A stretch of 64,000 nucleotides of DNA. Origin: Rhizobiaceae bacterium. GTDB taxonomy: Bacteria > Pseudomonadota > Alphaproteobacteria > Rhizobiales > Rhizobiaceae. Shown here one piece after another: positions 7,718 to 16,776 of this stretch (positions are counted from its first letter, which is position 1; every line of letters starts with the position of its first letter). The notes under the pieces were generated by a model. That model was not told the DNA's origin, ran no database searches, and saw nothing but the letters and a program-made list of their open reading frames with translations. A program made the translations under genes and the position numbers. The DNA is taken from NCBI GenBank assembly GCA_025698895.1, contig JAILWO010000001.1, positions 248,001 through 312,000 of the forward strand, read 5' to 3'.

Positions 7718-10700
7718 CTATTCCGCGGCCTTCAGCACGGCGCCGACGGGCTCCGAAGAGAACCGCCTACGCAGTCTTTCGCGCTCGGCTTCGGCGCTTT
7801 TGGCGCTCGCCGCCTTGACGTGGCCGAAGCCGCGAATGATCGAGGGCACGGATGCCAGCGCCGCCGCCGCTTCGATCCGGTCCGCCGTGAGTTCGCTCGA
7901 GATCATGTCGAGATCGGCTTCGTGTTCGGCCAGTAGCCGCCTTTCCATGCGGCGCTCCGCCGACCAGGAAAAGACGTCCAATGCCGTGCCACGCAGGCCT
8001 TTCAATCCCGCCAGCAAGCCGAATGCCTTCATCATCCATGGGCCGAAGCGCGACTTGACCGGCCGCCCGTCGGCGTCCCTGCGGCCCAGGATGGGCGGCG
8101 CGAGATGGAACTCCAGCCGATCCCAGTCCTGGAATTCGGCCCGAAGCCGGCGCGCGAAGGAACCGTCCGTGTAAAGACGGGCGACCTCGTATTCGTCCTT
8201 GATCGCCATCGCCTTGAACAGGTTGCGGGCAGCCGCTTCCGCGACCATCGTCGAGCCGGGCGCGGCCTGCTCTTCGGCCGCGCGCACCGCCGCCACCCTG
8301 TCGCGGTAGCGCCGGACATAGGCCTCGTCCTGATATTCGGCCAGGAACGCGGCACGCTTGTCGACGATCTCGTCCAGCGTGGTCGCGAAGCCAGGCGCGG
8401 CGGGTCCGCGGGCGCGGTCGACGAGCCCCTGGACATAGCCGGGTTCATGGGCGGCCCTGCGCCCCCAGCGGAAGGCCGCGATGTTCATCGGCACCGCCTG
8501 GCCGTTCAGTTCGATCGCGCGTTCCACCGCCTCGGTCGACAGCGGCAGCCCCCCAAGCTGGCAGGCGAAGCCAAGCATGAACATGTTGGCCGCCAGCGAA
8601 TTGCCGAACAGCACCGAGGCCGCGCGCGTGGCATCGAAGAAATGGGCACGGTCCTCGCCGACGGCCTGGCGGATCGCCTTCTTCAACCGCTCGACCGGGA
8701 GCGAGAAGTCCGCCTGCCGGGCAAAGTCGCCCGGCATGACCTCGGCCGTGTTGGCCACGAACAGCGTCTTGCCCACGCGCGCCGAAGCCAGCACCTTTCT
8801 GTTGCCCGACACGACCAGGTCGCAGCCGAGCACCAGGTCGGCCTTGCCGGCCGAGACGCGGATCGCGCTGATGTCTTTGGGTGTTCGGGCGATGCGGATG
8901 TGGCTGAAGACCGCGCCACCCTTCTGCGCGAGGCCGGCCATGTCGATCATGCCGCAGCCCTTGCCCTCCAGATGCGCCGCCATGCCAAGAATGGCGCCGA
9001 TCGTGACGACGCCCGTGCCGCCGATCCCGTCCACCACGCAGGCCCACCCCTCGTCCAGCGGCGCTTCGGCCGGCGCGGGAAGGCCTTCCAGCGGGTCCGC
9101 GCTTCCCGCCGCGCCCTCCGCCTTCTTCAGCTTCGCGCCATGGACGGTGACGAAGGACGGGCAGAAACCGTTCACGCAGGAGAAGTCCTTGTTGCAGGAC
9201 GACTGGTCAATGCGCCGCTTGCGGCCGAACTCCGTTTCGAGCGGCTGGACCGAGACGCAGTTCGACGCCACGCCGCAATCGCCGCAGCCCTCGCACACGA
9301 GTTCGTTGATGACAACGCGCCGGTCCGGGTCGGGAAACGTGCCGCGCTTGCGGCGCCGACGCTTTTCGGCCGCGCAGGTCTGGTCGTAGAGCAGGACCGA
9401 GACGCCGGGCACGTCGCGCAGTTCGCGTTGCACGCGGTCGAGATCGTCGCGATGATGGATCGTCGCACGCGCCGGGAAGTCGGCCTTGCCGCCATATTTG
9501 TCCGGCTCGTCGGTCACGATCGCGATGCGCTCGACACCTTCGGCGCGCACTTGGTGCGCGATCATGTCGACCGTCAGCCCGCCCTCGTGCGGCTGGCCGC
9601 CGGTCATGGCGACGGCGTCGTTGTAGAGGATCTTGTAGGTGACGTTGGTGCCGGTCGCCAGCGCATGGCGGATCGCCAGCGATCCCGAATGGTTGTATGT
9701 GCCGTCGCCCAGATTCTGGAAGAGGTGGCCGCGTTTGGAGAAAGGCGCCTGACCGACCCATTGCGCGCCCTCGCCTCCCATCGCCGTGAAGCCGACGGTG
9801 GAACGGTCCATCCAGATCGCCATGAAATGGCAGCCTATGCCGCCCGCCGCCATCGAGCCTTCCGGCACCCTGGTCGACGAGTTGTGCGGACAGCCGGAGC
9901 AGAAATAGGGCGTGCGACCGGCGACGTCGGTCGTTTCAGCCAGCATCGCCTGATACTGCCGCAGCGTCGCGACCTTGTGCGCGACCTGCTCGGAATGGCC
10001 GATGATCCTGAGCACCCGCTCGCCGATCGCGATCGCGATGTCGTTGGGATCGAGCGCACCCTTGGCGGGAAACAGCCACTCGCCGCGCTCGTCCTTCTTG
10101 CCGACGACCACGGGCTGCATCTCGGTGCCGTAGAGATTCTCGCGGATCTGGGCTTCGATCAGCGAGCGCTTTTCCTCGACCACGATCACCATGTCGAGTC
10201 CGCGCGCGAACTCGGCGATGTGCTCAAGATCGAGCGGCCACGGGCATCCGACCTTGAACAGGCGGATGCCGAGCCGGTTCGCCTCGGCCTCGTCCAGGCC
10301 GAGATCGTCCAGTGCCTGGCGCACGTCGAGATAGGACTTGCCGACCGACACGATGCCGAGCTTCGCGTCCGGCCCGCCGGAGAACACGATCCTGTTGAGG
10401 CCGTTGGCACGGATGAAGGCCGCGGCCGCGGCGCGCTTGTACTCGTGCAGCCGCCCCTCCTGCCCGATCTGGTCGAGCTCATGGCGGATGTTGAGCCCGC
10501 CGGGCGGCAGGTCGATTTCGGGCAGGACGATGTTCAGCCGGTCGAGCGACACGTCGACGGACGCGGTGGATTCGATGTTGTCCTTGACGCATTTGAGCGC
10601 CGCCCATGTGCCGGCGAAACGCGACAGCGCGTAGCCGTAGAGGCCGTAGTCAATCAGTTCCTGCACGCCGGCGGGATGGAAGATCGGGATCATCGTGTCG

Positions 10701-11191
10701 ACGAAGAGAAATTCCGTCGCATGGGCATTGGTGGACGACTCGGCCGTGTGGTCGTCGCCCATCAGCGCCAGCACGCCGCCATGCCGCGACGATCCGGCCA
10801 GGTTGGCGTGGCGGAACACGTCGCCCGAACGGTCCACCCCGGGGCCCTTGCCATACCAGAGTGCAAAAACGCCGTCATGTCTGCCTTCGCCCAGAACTTC
10901 GGCCTGCTGCGAACCCCAGCAGGCCGTGGCGGCCAGTTCCTCGTTGAGGCCGGGCTGGAAGACGATGCCGGATTCCGCCAGGGCGTCCTTGGCCTTCCAG
11001 AATTGCTGGTCGAGCCCGCCGAGCGGCGAGCCCCGATAGCCCGAGACGTAGCCGGCCGTGTCGAGGCCGGCGCGCCGGTCGCGCTCACGCTGCATCAGAA
11101 GCATGCGAACGATGGCCTGGGAGCCGGAGAGGAAGATCCGCTCCTTCGACAAGTCGAACTTGTCGTCGAGCGTCACGTCATGCAGCGTCAT
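7718..11191 (-). CDS. Indolepyruvate ferredoxin oxidoreductase, fused alpha/beta chains (IorAB type)
   Basis: Very large cytoplasmic enzyme (1157 residues) that oxidatively decarboxylates aryl or branched 2-oxo acids to acyl-CoA with thiamine diphosphate, CoA and ferredoxin. The N-terminal part carries GYRGSPLGGLDQQFWKAKD and KGPGVDRSGD, the pyrimidine-binding module. The middle has CSGCPHN and IGCHFMAIWMD. A cysteine-rich stretch (CEGCGDCGVASNC, then CNKDFSCVNGFCPSF) replaces the usual ferredoxin domain. The gamma/beta-type domain GIGGTGVVTIGAIL follows. Length matches the proteobacterial single-chain family. The start at 11191 has GAGGA nine bases upstream; the longer reading to 11338 adds unrelated sequence. 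It faces away from the dctQM genes. Confidence 0.92.
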   Translation of the reverse strand: MTLHDVTLDDKFDLSKERIFLSGSQAIVRMLLMQRERDRRAGLDTAGYVSGYRGSPLGGLDQQFWKAKDALAESGIVFQPGLNEELAATACWGSQQAEVLGEGRHDGVFALWYGKGPGVDRSGDVFRHANLAGSSRHGGVLALMGDDHTAESSTNAHATEFLFVDTMIPIFHPAGVQELIDYGLYGYALSRFAGTWAALKCVKDNIESTASVDVSLDRLNIVLPEIDLPPGGLNIRHELDQIGQEGRLHEYKRAAAAAFIRANGLNRIVFSGGPDAKLGIVSVGKSYLDVRQALDDLGLDEAEANRLGIRLFKVGCPWPLDLEHIAEFARGLDMVIVVEEKRSLIEAQIRENLYGTEMQPVVVGKKDERGEWLFPAKGALDPNDIAIAIGERVLRIIGHSEQVAHKVATLRQYQAMLAETTDVAGRTPYFCSGCPHNSSTRVPEGSMAAGGIGCHFMAIWMDRSTVGFTAMGGEGAQWVGQAPFSKRGHLFQNLGDGTYNHSGSLAIRHALATGTNVTYKILYNDAVAMTGGQPHEGGLTVDMIAHQVRAEGVERIAIVTDEPDKYGGKADFPARATIHHRDDLDRVQRELRDVPGVSVLLYDQTCAAEKRRRRKRGTFPDPDRRVVINELVCEGCGDCGVASNCVSVQPLETEFGRKRRIDQSSCNKDFSCVNGFCPSFVTVHGAKLKKAEGAAGSADPLEGLPAPAEAPLDEGWACVVDGIGGTGVVTIGAILGMAAHLEGKGCGMIDMAGLAQKGGAVFSHIRIARTPKDISAIRVSAGKADLVLGCDLVVSGNRKVLASARVGKTLFVANTAEVMPGDFARQADFSLPVERLKKAIRQAVGEDRAHFFDATRAASVLFGNSLAANMFMLGFACQLGGLPLSTEAVERAIELNGQAVPMNIAAFRWGRRAAHEPGYVQGLVDRARGPAAPGFATTLDEIVDKRAAFLAEYQDEAYVRRYRDRVAAVRAAEEQAAPGSTMVAEAAARNLFKAMAIKDEYEVARLYTDGSFARRLRAEFQDWDRLEFHLAPPILGRRDADGRPVKSRFGPWMMKAFGLLAGLKGLRGTALDVFSWSAERRMERRLLAEHEADLDMISSELTADRIEAAAALASVPSIIRGFGHVKAASAKSAEAERERLRRRFSSEPVGAVLKAAE

Positions 11192-11588
11192 CGCCAGTTC
11201 CTCGTATGCCGGTCGCGCGACACTGTCGAACCAGCCGCCGGCAAGGTCAAATAAAAAGGCAACCGCGCTGCCATCGCGCCGGTTCATGGCCTGAACGACC
11301 ACGTCCGCGCAAACCAAATTGCCTTGCAAGCGTGGCAATTATACGTTTCTTGCGGCGACGCTTGGGCAGCCTGTGTACCCGTGCGGGCATCGGCGGCGCC
11401 AGGCTTGGCCGGAAGGGACGGAAGGTCGCGACATACGCGCTTTTCCTGCCCGTCCGAAGCTGGTACGGAACCCGTCCGAAAAAGGGGATAACCGGCCGAA
11501 GAGCCGGAAATGTGAGACGTCGGGAGCGTCATTCGATGATTTTCAATCGTGCCGGCCGGTCCGGCGCCACGGCACGGTGCGCCGCTTC
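11192..11588. promoter_or_regulatory. Divergent control region between indolepyruvate oxidoreductase and dctQM
   Basis: 397 bases without a convincing gene, between two divergent transcription units. It contains a perfect 7-bp inverted repeat, AATTGCC/GGCAATT, with a ten-base spacer (11317-11340), about 125 bases before the oxidoreductase start. This is a candidate operator that could control both directions. No regulator gene lies next to it. Nothing else was recognised in the gap. Confidence 0.4.
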
Positions 11589-12146
11589 ATGACATTCATA
11601 GCCTTTCTCGTCCGCGCCATAAGCGGCCTCAACCGCATCACCGGCAGCATCTTTTCATGGCTGGCGCTGGCCATCGTACTGGTCTGTTTCACGGTCGTGG
11701 TCCAGCGCTACCTGTTTTCCACGACGCAGTTGTGGATGCAGGACCTCTATGTCTGGCTCAATGGCGCGATGTTCACGGCGGTGGCCGGCTTCGCGCTGCT
11801 GAGGAACGACCATGTGCGCGTCGACATCTTCTACCGTCCGGCCAGCACCCGCACAAAGGCCATCATCGACCTGATCGGCGTGTGCTTCTTCCTGCTGCCC
11901 TTCTGCTACATCGTGTGGATATATGGCTACCCGTTCGTGATGCGTTCGTGGCGCATCTACGAGGCCTCGGCCAATCCCGGTGGCATGCGGGGCCTCTATA
12001 TCCTCAAGACCTTCATCCTCGGCTTCGCGGTGCTGGTCGCCCTGCAGGGCATTTCCATGGCGCTCAGGAGCGTGCTGGTCCTGGCCGGCAAGGAACACCT
12101 GCTGCCGATTGACCTTCGCTACGAGACCGACGGGGACGCTCACTGA
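11589..12146 (+). CDS. dctQ: TRAP transporter small permease DctQ
   Basis: Inner-membrane protein of 185 residues, the usual DctQ length, with four hydrophobic segments. Typical family features are VVQRYLFSTTQLWMQDLYVWLNG near the second helix and a KAIIDLIG segment. The ATG at 11589 is chosen because the protein begins a few residues before the first helix; longer readings add basic, uncharacteristic sequence. No strong ribosome site is seen. It overlaps dctM by one base (TGATG), so the two permease subunits are coupled. With DctM and the binding protein at 14239-15327 it should form a sodium-driven importer of an organic acid. Confidence 0.9.
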   Translation: MTFIAFLVRAISGLNRITGSIFSWLALAIVLVCFTVVVQRYLFSTTQLWMQDLYVWLNGAMFTAVAGFALLRNDHVRVDIFYRPASTRTKAIIDLIGVCFFLLPFCYIVWIYGYPFVMRSWRIYEASANPGGMRGLYILKTFILGFAVLVALQGISMALRSVLVLAGKEHLLPIDLRYETDGDAH

Positions 12147-13537
12147 TGGATCCCGTGCTTCTCGGCGAGATCCTCGCGGGTCTCATGTTCTTCGGCATTA
12201 TCGGGTTCCTGATGCTGGGCTTCCCGGTCGCCTTCACGCTGGCGGGCGTTTCGCTGCTGTTCGGGCTCGTCGGCTATTGGCTCGGCGTCTTCTCCCCCAC
12301 CAATCTCGGCTCGCTCGCGCCCCGCTACATCGGCTTCATGACCAACGAGGTGCTGGTCGCGGTACCGTTGTTCATCTTCATGGGCGTCATGCTGGAACGC
12401 TCGAAGATCGCCGAGCAGTTGCTCCTGACCATGGGCAAGCTGTTCGGCAATTTGCGGGGCGGCCTGGGCATTTCGGTGATCGTTGTGGGGGCGCTGCTCG
12501 CCGCCTCGACGGGCGTGGTCGGAGCCACCGTCGTCACGATGGGCCTGATCTCGCTGCCCGCCATGATGCGCGCTGGTTACGATCCGAGGCTCGCCAGCGG
12601 CGTCATCTGCGCGTCCGGCACGCTCGGCCAGATCATCCCGCCCTCGACGGTGCTCATCTTCATGGGCGACATGCTGTCGGGCATCAACGCCCAGGTCCAG
12701 ATGGCCAAGGGCAATTTCGCGCCGTCGCCGGTTTCGGTCGGCGACCTCTTTGCCGGCGCCATGCTGCCGGGCCTGCTCCTGGTCGGCCTCTATCTGGCCT
12801 GGATGGTCGTCAAGGCCGTCATCGATCCCGAATCCTGCCCGGCCACTCCGGTACCGGCCGACGAGCGGCGGCATCTCTTCCGCGAGGTCCTGGTGGCGCT
12901 CGTGCCGCCGCTGCTTCTCATCGTGGCGGTGCTCGGCTCGATCCTCGGCGGCATCGCAACGCCGACGGAAGCCGCCTCGGTGGGCGCCGTCGGAGCGATG
13001 GTGCTCGCCGCCGCGCGCTGGCGTCTGTCGTTCACCGTGCTCCGGGAAGCGGTCACCTCCACGGCCGCCATCACCTGCATGGTTTTCATCATCCTGTTCG
13101 GCGCGTCGGTCTTTTCGATCGTGTTCCGCCTGATGGGCGGCGACAATTTGGTGCACGAGTTCCTGACCGCGCTCCCCGGCGGCACGCTCGGCGCGGTGGC
13201 GCTGGTCATGTTCATCATGTTCCTGCTCGGCTTCATCCTCGACACGTTCGAGATCATCTTCATCGTGATCCCGATCACCGCGCCGGTGCTGCTCAATCTC
13301 GGCGTCGACCCGGTCTGGCTGGGCGTGATCGTCGGCGTCAACCTGCAGACCTCGTTCCTCACGCCGCCCTTCGGCTTCGCACTGTTCTACCTGCGCGGGG
13401 TGGCGCACCGGAGCGTGTCGACGGGCATGATCTACCGGGGCGTCCTGCCCTTCGTCGTGCTCCAGCTGATCGCCATCGCGCTGATGTTCACCTTCCCTGA
13501 ACTGGCCACGTGGCTACCTGACCTTCTCTATAGGTGA
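12146..13537 (+). CDS. dctM: TRAP transporter large permease DctM
   Basis: Inner-membrane protein of 463 residues with about 12 hydrophobic segments, the translocating subunit of the TRAP importer. Conserved DctM stretches include VLVAVPLFIFMGVMLERS, GTLGQIIPPSTVLIFMGD, GIATPTEAASVGAVGA, ILDTFEIIFIVIPI and LQTSFLTPPFGFALFYLRG. It is translationally coupled to dctQ and followed after seven bases by the ExoD-like gene. The IPPSTVLIF and TPPFGFALF patterns belong to the subgroup found with 2-oxo acid, mannitol or chloroaromatic TRAP systems. Confidence 0.93.
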   Translation: MDPVLLGEILAGLMFFGIIGFLMLGFPVAFTLAGVSLLFGLVGYWLGVFSPTNLGSLAPRYIGFMTNEVLVAVPLFIFMGVMLERSKIAEQLLLTMGKLFGNLRGGLGISVIVVGALLAASTGVVGATVVTMGLISLPAMMRAGYDPRLASGVICASGTLGQIIPPSTVLIFMGDMLSGINAQVQMAKGNFAPSPVSVGDLFAGAMLPGLLLVGLYLAWMVVKAVIDPESCPATPVPADERRHLFREVLVALVPPLLLIVAVLGSILGGIATPTEAASVGAVGAMVLAAARWRLSFTVLREAVTSTAAITCMVFIILFGASVFSIVFRLMGGDNLVHEFLTALPGGTLGAVALVMFIMFLLGFILDTFEIIFIVIPITAPVLLNLGVDPVWLGVIVGVNLQTSFLTPPFGFALFYLRGVAHRSVSTGMIYRGVLPFVVLQLIAIALMFTFPELATWLPDLLYR

Positions 13538-13544
13538 GGAAGGC

Positions 13545-14183
13545 ATGAGCATGGAATTTCAAGATACCAGCGAGACCCTTCGCCAGACGCTGGAAAAGAC
13601 CATCGACGAGATCGACGGCCGTCAGGTGACGCTGCGCGAGATCATGAAGCATACCGGCGAGCAGGGGCTGCTGCTCCTGTGCGCGCTGCTGACACTGCCC
13701 TTCCTGCTGCCGGTTTCGATTCCCGGCGTGTCGACGGTCTTCGGACTGGCGATCATCATGATCAGCATCGGCATCACGCTCAACCGCACGCCCTGGCTGC
13801 CGGGCAGGATCACCGATCGCCCGATCGATTCAGGGAAGCTCGTGCCGACGCTCAAGCGGGGCGCCGGCATCGTCGAGAAGATCGAAACGGTCATCAAGCC
13901 GCGCCTCAAGGCCGTCACCGAGGGCGCCGCGGTCAACCGCTTCAACGGGCTCATGCTCCTTTATGGCGGCGTGCTGTTGCTTTTCCCGCTGGGTCTGGTC
14001 CCCTTCTCCAACACGCTGCCGGGCTACGGCATCCTTTTCCTTGCCGTCGGCATTTCACAGCGAGACGGTCTGCTGGTCGTGGCAGGCTATGTGATGATGA
14101 TCGCTACGACGATCTATTTCGGCGTCCTCGCCTGGATAGCCTTCGCCGCCGGCCGGGGGCTGGCCGGCTTCTTCGGCGGCTGA
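13545..14183 (+). CDS. exoD: Exopolysaccharide synthesis protein, ExoD family
   Basis: Protein of 212 residues matching the ExoD family: a charged N-terminus (TLEKTIDEIDGRQVTLREIM), the segment GLLLLCALLTLPFLLPVSIP, and several further membrane helices ending in a glycine-rich tail. ExoD is needed for normal exopolysaccharide production and alkaline tolerance in Sinorhizobium, but its biochemical role is not known. It begins seven bases after dctM, with GAGGAAGG just before the ATG, so it is probably transcribed with dctQM. No functional tie to the transporter is evident. Confidence 0.85.
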   Translation: MSMEFQDTSETLRQTLEKTIDEIDGRQVTLREIMKHTGEQGLLLLCALLTLPFLLPVSIPGVSTVFGLAIIMISIGITLNRTPWLPGRITDRPIDSGKLVPTLKRGAGIVEKIETVIKPRLKAVTEGAAVNRFNGLMLLYGGVLLLFPLGLVPFSNTLPGYGILFLAVGISQRDGLLVVAGYVMMIATTIYFGVLAWIAFAAGRGLAGFFGG

Positions 14184-14192
14184 AACGAAAAA

Positions 14193-14216
14193 CGGCCCGG
14201 GGTCGCCCCCGGGCCG
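14193..14216 (-). terminator. Rho-independent terminator for the dctP gene
   Basis: Perfect 10-bp GC stem, CGGCCCGGGG (14193-14202) with CCCCGGGCCG (14207-14216), and a four-base loop. On the minus strand the stem is followed by TTTTTCGTTT, so it terminates leftward transcription from dctP. On the plus strand no T-run follows, so it may only weakly stop transcripts arriving from exoD. Confidence 0.85.
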
Positions 14217-14238
14217 CCGTCTCGAGCCGAGCCCGAAT

Positions 14239-15327
14239 TCAGATCTCGAAATACTTCTCGCGCGCCTGCATGAACAGCGAGTCGGTTCCTTCGGTCTTCT
14301 GACGAACGACCCTGAGCGATTCGACGAAGCTTTCGGCGGTCTTCTTGGTCAGCGCGTCGTCGGAGTCCAGCAGACCCTGGATGATCTCCTTGGCGGCATT
14401 GGCGCCAGCCTCGAGAATCTCGTCCGGGAACCGGCGCACCTGCACGCCGTGGTCGTTGATCAGCGTCTGCATCGCACGCGTGTCATTGGCCTGGAAATCG
14501 GCCGCGACCGAGTCGTATTCGGCCTGGCAGACGTCGCGGATGATCGCCTGGAGGTTCTGGGGAAGCTCCTGATATTTGGCCTTGTCGACCACCAGTTCGG
14601 TCGCCAGGCCCGGCTCGATGAAGCTCGGGAAATAGTAGTTCTTGGCGATCTGGTAGAAACCGAGCGCCAGGTCGTTATAGGGGCCGACGAACTCGGCCGC
14701 GTCCAGCGTGCCCGACTGCAGCGCCTGGAAAATCTCGCCCGCCGCCATGTTGGTGACCGAAGCGCCGAGCTTCTCCCACACCCGGCCGCCGAGACCTGGC
14801 GTACGGAAGCGCAGACCCTGGACGTCGGAGACGCCGGTCAGCTCGTTCCGGAACCAGCCGCCGGCCTGGGTGCCCGTGTCGCCCGACAGGAAGCCCTGCA
14901 CGCCGAACTGATCGTAGATCTCGTCCCAGATTTCCTGGCCGCCGAGATAGCGCACCCAGGCGGTCAGCTCGCGCGAGGTCATGCCGTAGGGGACACCGGT
15001 AAAGAAGGACAGGCCCTGGCTCTTGTTCTGCCAGTAATAGGCCGCGCCGTGGCTCATCTCGGCCGAGCCGTCGATGACGGCATCAAGCGATTGAAGCGGT
15101 GGGACCAGTTCGCCGGCGGCATAGACCTGGATAGTCAGCCGGCCGTCCGATGCGGTGGTGATGCGGTCGGCGAGACGCTGCGCGCCGACGCCGAGGCCCG
15201 GAAAGTTCTTGGGCCAGGTGGTGACCATGCGCCAGGTCTGGTTGCCCTGCGCGATGGCCGGTGCGGCGAGCGTGGTCGCGGCGGCGCCGGCAAGGCCGGC
15301 CTTCTTGATGAATGAACGACGATCCAT
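14239..15327 (-). CDS. dctP: TRAP transporter substrate-binding protein DctP, likely 2-oxo acid type (TakP-like)
   Basis: Periplasmic protein of 362 residues with a twin-arginine signal peptide (MDRRSFIKKAGLAGAAATTL, cleavage after AIAQ). Residues such as WPKNFPGLGVGAQRLADRI, FRTPGLGGRVWEKLGAS and EFVGPYNDLALGFYQIAKNYY match the DctP subgroup that includes TakP, a binder of 2-oxo acids. It converges on dctQM-exoD from the opposite strand and has its own terminator. It is therefore expressed separately from its permease, unlike the usual dctPQM order. Substrate assignment rests on subgroup resemblance and on the nearby 2-oxo acid oxidoreductase. Confidence 0.88.
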   Translation of the reverse strand: MDRRSFIKKAGLAGAAATTLAAPAIAQGNQTWRMVTTWPKNFPGLGVGAQRLADRITTASDGRLTIQVYAAGELVPPLQSLDAVIDGSAEMSHGAAYYWQNKSQGLSFFTGVPYGMTSRELTAWVRYLGGQEIWDEIYDQFGVQGFLSGDTGTQAGGWFRNELTGVSDVQGLRFRTPGLGGRVWEKLGASVTNMAAGEIFQALQSGTLDAAEFVGPYNDLALGFYQIAKNYYFPSFIEPGLATELVVDKAKYQELPQNLQAIIRDVCQAEYDSVAADFQANDTRAMQTLINDHGVQVRRFPDEILEAGANAAKEIIQGLLDSDDALTKKTAESFVESLRVVRQKTEGTDSLFMQAREKYFEI

Positions 15328-15562
15328 GGATTACCTCCCTGCGGATACGATACAGACGATCGAATACGGGTCGGAGGATTGCCGCAAGCGACGCTCCCCC
15401 CGAAGCCGGCGGGGACCATACACGCTGTTTCGACCGAGTCCACAGGACTTTGACGGCTGCCGCTGCGGAATTGGCGCGTTTAACGTCTGGCGTCTTGCGA
15501 TTGGAATCGACGCGCGCCGCGCATAGATTGAGCTCAGGAAACAGCAGGCGGAAACCGTCCCC

Positions 15563-16333
15563 ATGACCCAGCCCCTCGTCGCCGTCTCGACAGACGTGCG
15601 CCAGTTCGAGAACTACACCTGGCACGCCGCGCCCCGGCAATATCTGGCGGCCGCGATCGAGGCGGCGGGCGTCTTTCCGGTCCTGGTGCCGTCCTTTGGC
15701 GAGCGTCTCGACCTCCAAACCCTGCTCGACCGCGTCGACGGCGTGATGTTGACCGGCTCGAAGTCGAACGTGAATCCGGCACACTACGGCGGCGAGGCCA
15801 GCGAGGCGAACGGCCCATATGACGATGCGCGCGACGCCACCACATTGCCGCTGATCCGCCGCGCCATCGAGCGTGGCGTGCCGCTGCTGGCGATCTGCCG
15901 GGGCATTCAGGAACTGAACGTTGCGCTCGGCGGCACGCTCGCGACAGAAGTCCAGGAGATCGAGGGCCGGATCGACCATCGCGCGCCGCAGAGCGACAGC
16001 CAGGACGAGCGCTTCGCCATCCGCCAGCCGGTCAGGATCGCGGAGGGAAGCTGTCTGGCCGGCGTGTTCGGCGCGGGAGAGATCATGGTCAATTCGGTCC
16101 ACCGCCAGGCGATCGACCGGCCGGGCGGGCGGCTGGTCGTGGAAGCCGTGGCCGAGGACGGAACCGTCGAGGCGGTGTCGGTGGCGGATGCACCCGGCTT
16201 CGCGATCGGGGTCCAGTGGCACCCGGAATACTGGGCGGCCTCCGACGAGAATTCGGCGCGCATATTCCGCGCCTTCGGCGACGCGGTCCGCGAGCATGCG
16301 AGCCGCCGCGATTACCGGGCGGCGGCCGAATAG
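15563..16333 (+). CDS. Class I glutamine amidotransferase-like hydrolase (gamma-glutamyl-GABA hydrolase, peptidase C26)
   Basis: Cytoplasmic protein of 256 residues with the complete amidotransferase triad: nucleophile cysteine in LLAICRGIQELN, histidine and glutamate in QWHPEY. The DGVMLTGSKSNVNPAHY stretch is typical of the gamma-glutamyl-gamma-aminobutyrate hydrolase family, which releases GABA in glutamylated polyamine breakdown. A related glutamine synthetase-like enzyme is at 22686-24074, but the two are 6 kb apart and not in one operon. The ATG is 20 bases after a purine-rich stretch. Other members hydrolyse gamma-glutamyl amines of unknown origin, so the exact substrate is open. Confidence 0.87.
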   Translation: MTQPLVAVSTDVRQFENYTWHAAPRQYLAAAIEAAGVFPVLVPSFGERLDLQTLLDRVDGVMLTGSKSNVNPAHYGGEASEANGPYDDARDATTLPLIRRAIERGVPLLAICRGIQELNVALGGTLATEVQEIEGRIDHRAPQSDSQDERFAIRQPVRIAEGSCLAGVFGAGEIMVNSVHRQAIDRPGGRLVVEAVAEDGTVEAVSVADAPGFAIGVQWHPEYWAASDENSARIFRAFGDAVREHASRRDYRAAAE

Positions 16334-16336
16334 CCC

Positions 16337-16696
16337 TCAGTCCGCTGGGGCCATCGTGTAGATCGGATAAACCGGCTCGTAGCTCTCCCAGGCCGCGCCG
16401 TCGGCGACCGCGAAGCGCGCGATCGTCTTGCCGCGCGCATCGGCGAGAACCAGGTCCCCCGCCTCACGTGTGATGACGGCCCGGGCGAGCTTCGACGTCT
16501 CGTCCCGGCATTCGGCGACCGAACGCGTGGCCCCGCCGAGACGCTGGATCCTGCACCCCGTCTCCGCGCCGTTGACGATCACATTGTAGCTCGAATTCTC
16601 GGCTTGCGGCGGTGCGACGGGCGACAGACCGCCACCCTCCGAAACCGCGGCGAAGAGCAGCGCGGCCGCCAGCGCGGCCCCCATCATCAGCTTCAT
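16337..16696 (-). CDS. Small exported protein, possibly AprI/Inh protease-inhibitor fold
   Basis: Protein of 119 residues from the ATG at 16696. A hydrophobic signal sequence (MKLMMGAALAAALLFAAV) is followed by a short mature domain with one cysteine pair (TGCRIQ and AECRD) and an LVLADARGKTIARF strand. That arrangement is reminiscent of the Inh/AprI family of periplasmic metalloprotease inhibitors, but the match is weak and no protease gene lies nearby. It is convergent with the amidotransferase gene, with three bases between stop codons. Confidence 0.6.
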   Translation of the reverse strand: MKLMMGAALAAALLFAAVSEGGGLSPVAPPQAENSSYNVIVNGAETGCRIQRLGGATRSVAECRDETSKLARAVITREAGDLVLADARGKTIARFAVADGAAWESYEPVYPIYTMAPAD

Positions 16697-16776
16697 TCGA
16701 ACCCCCAAGCCGTTGATTCCCGGCAAGGCAATGGTGCCGCCACAGGTCTTAACGAAGCCTTGACAGGCCTGTCGAG

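Noticed and set aside
8105-11254. Antisense open frame of 1049 codons opposite the indolepyruvate oxidoreductase
   Set aside because: Composition is Arg/Asp/His-rich with no family motif. It mirrors the codon bias of the real high-GC gene on the other strand.
14193-14216. GC hairpin as the terminator of dctQM-exoD
   Set aside because: No T-run follows on the plus strand. The T-run is on the minus-strand side, so it serves dctP.
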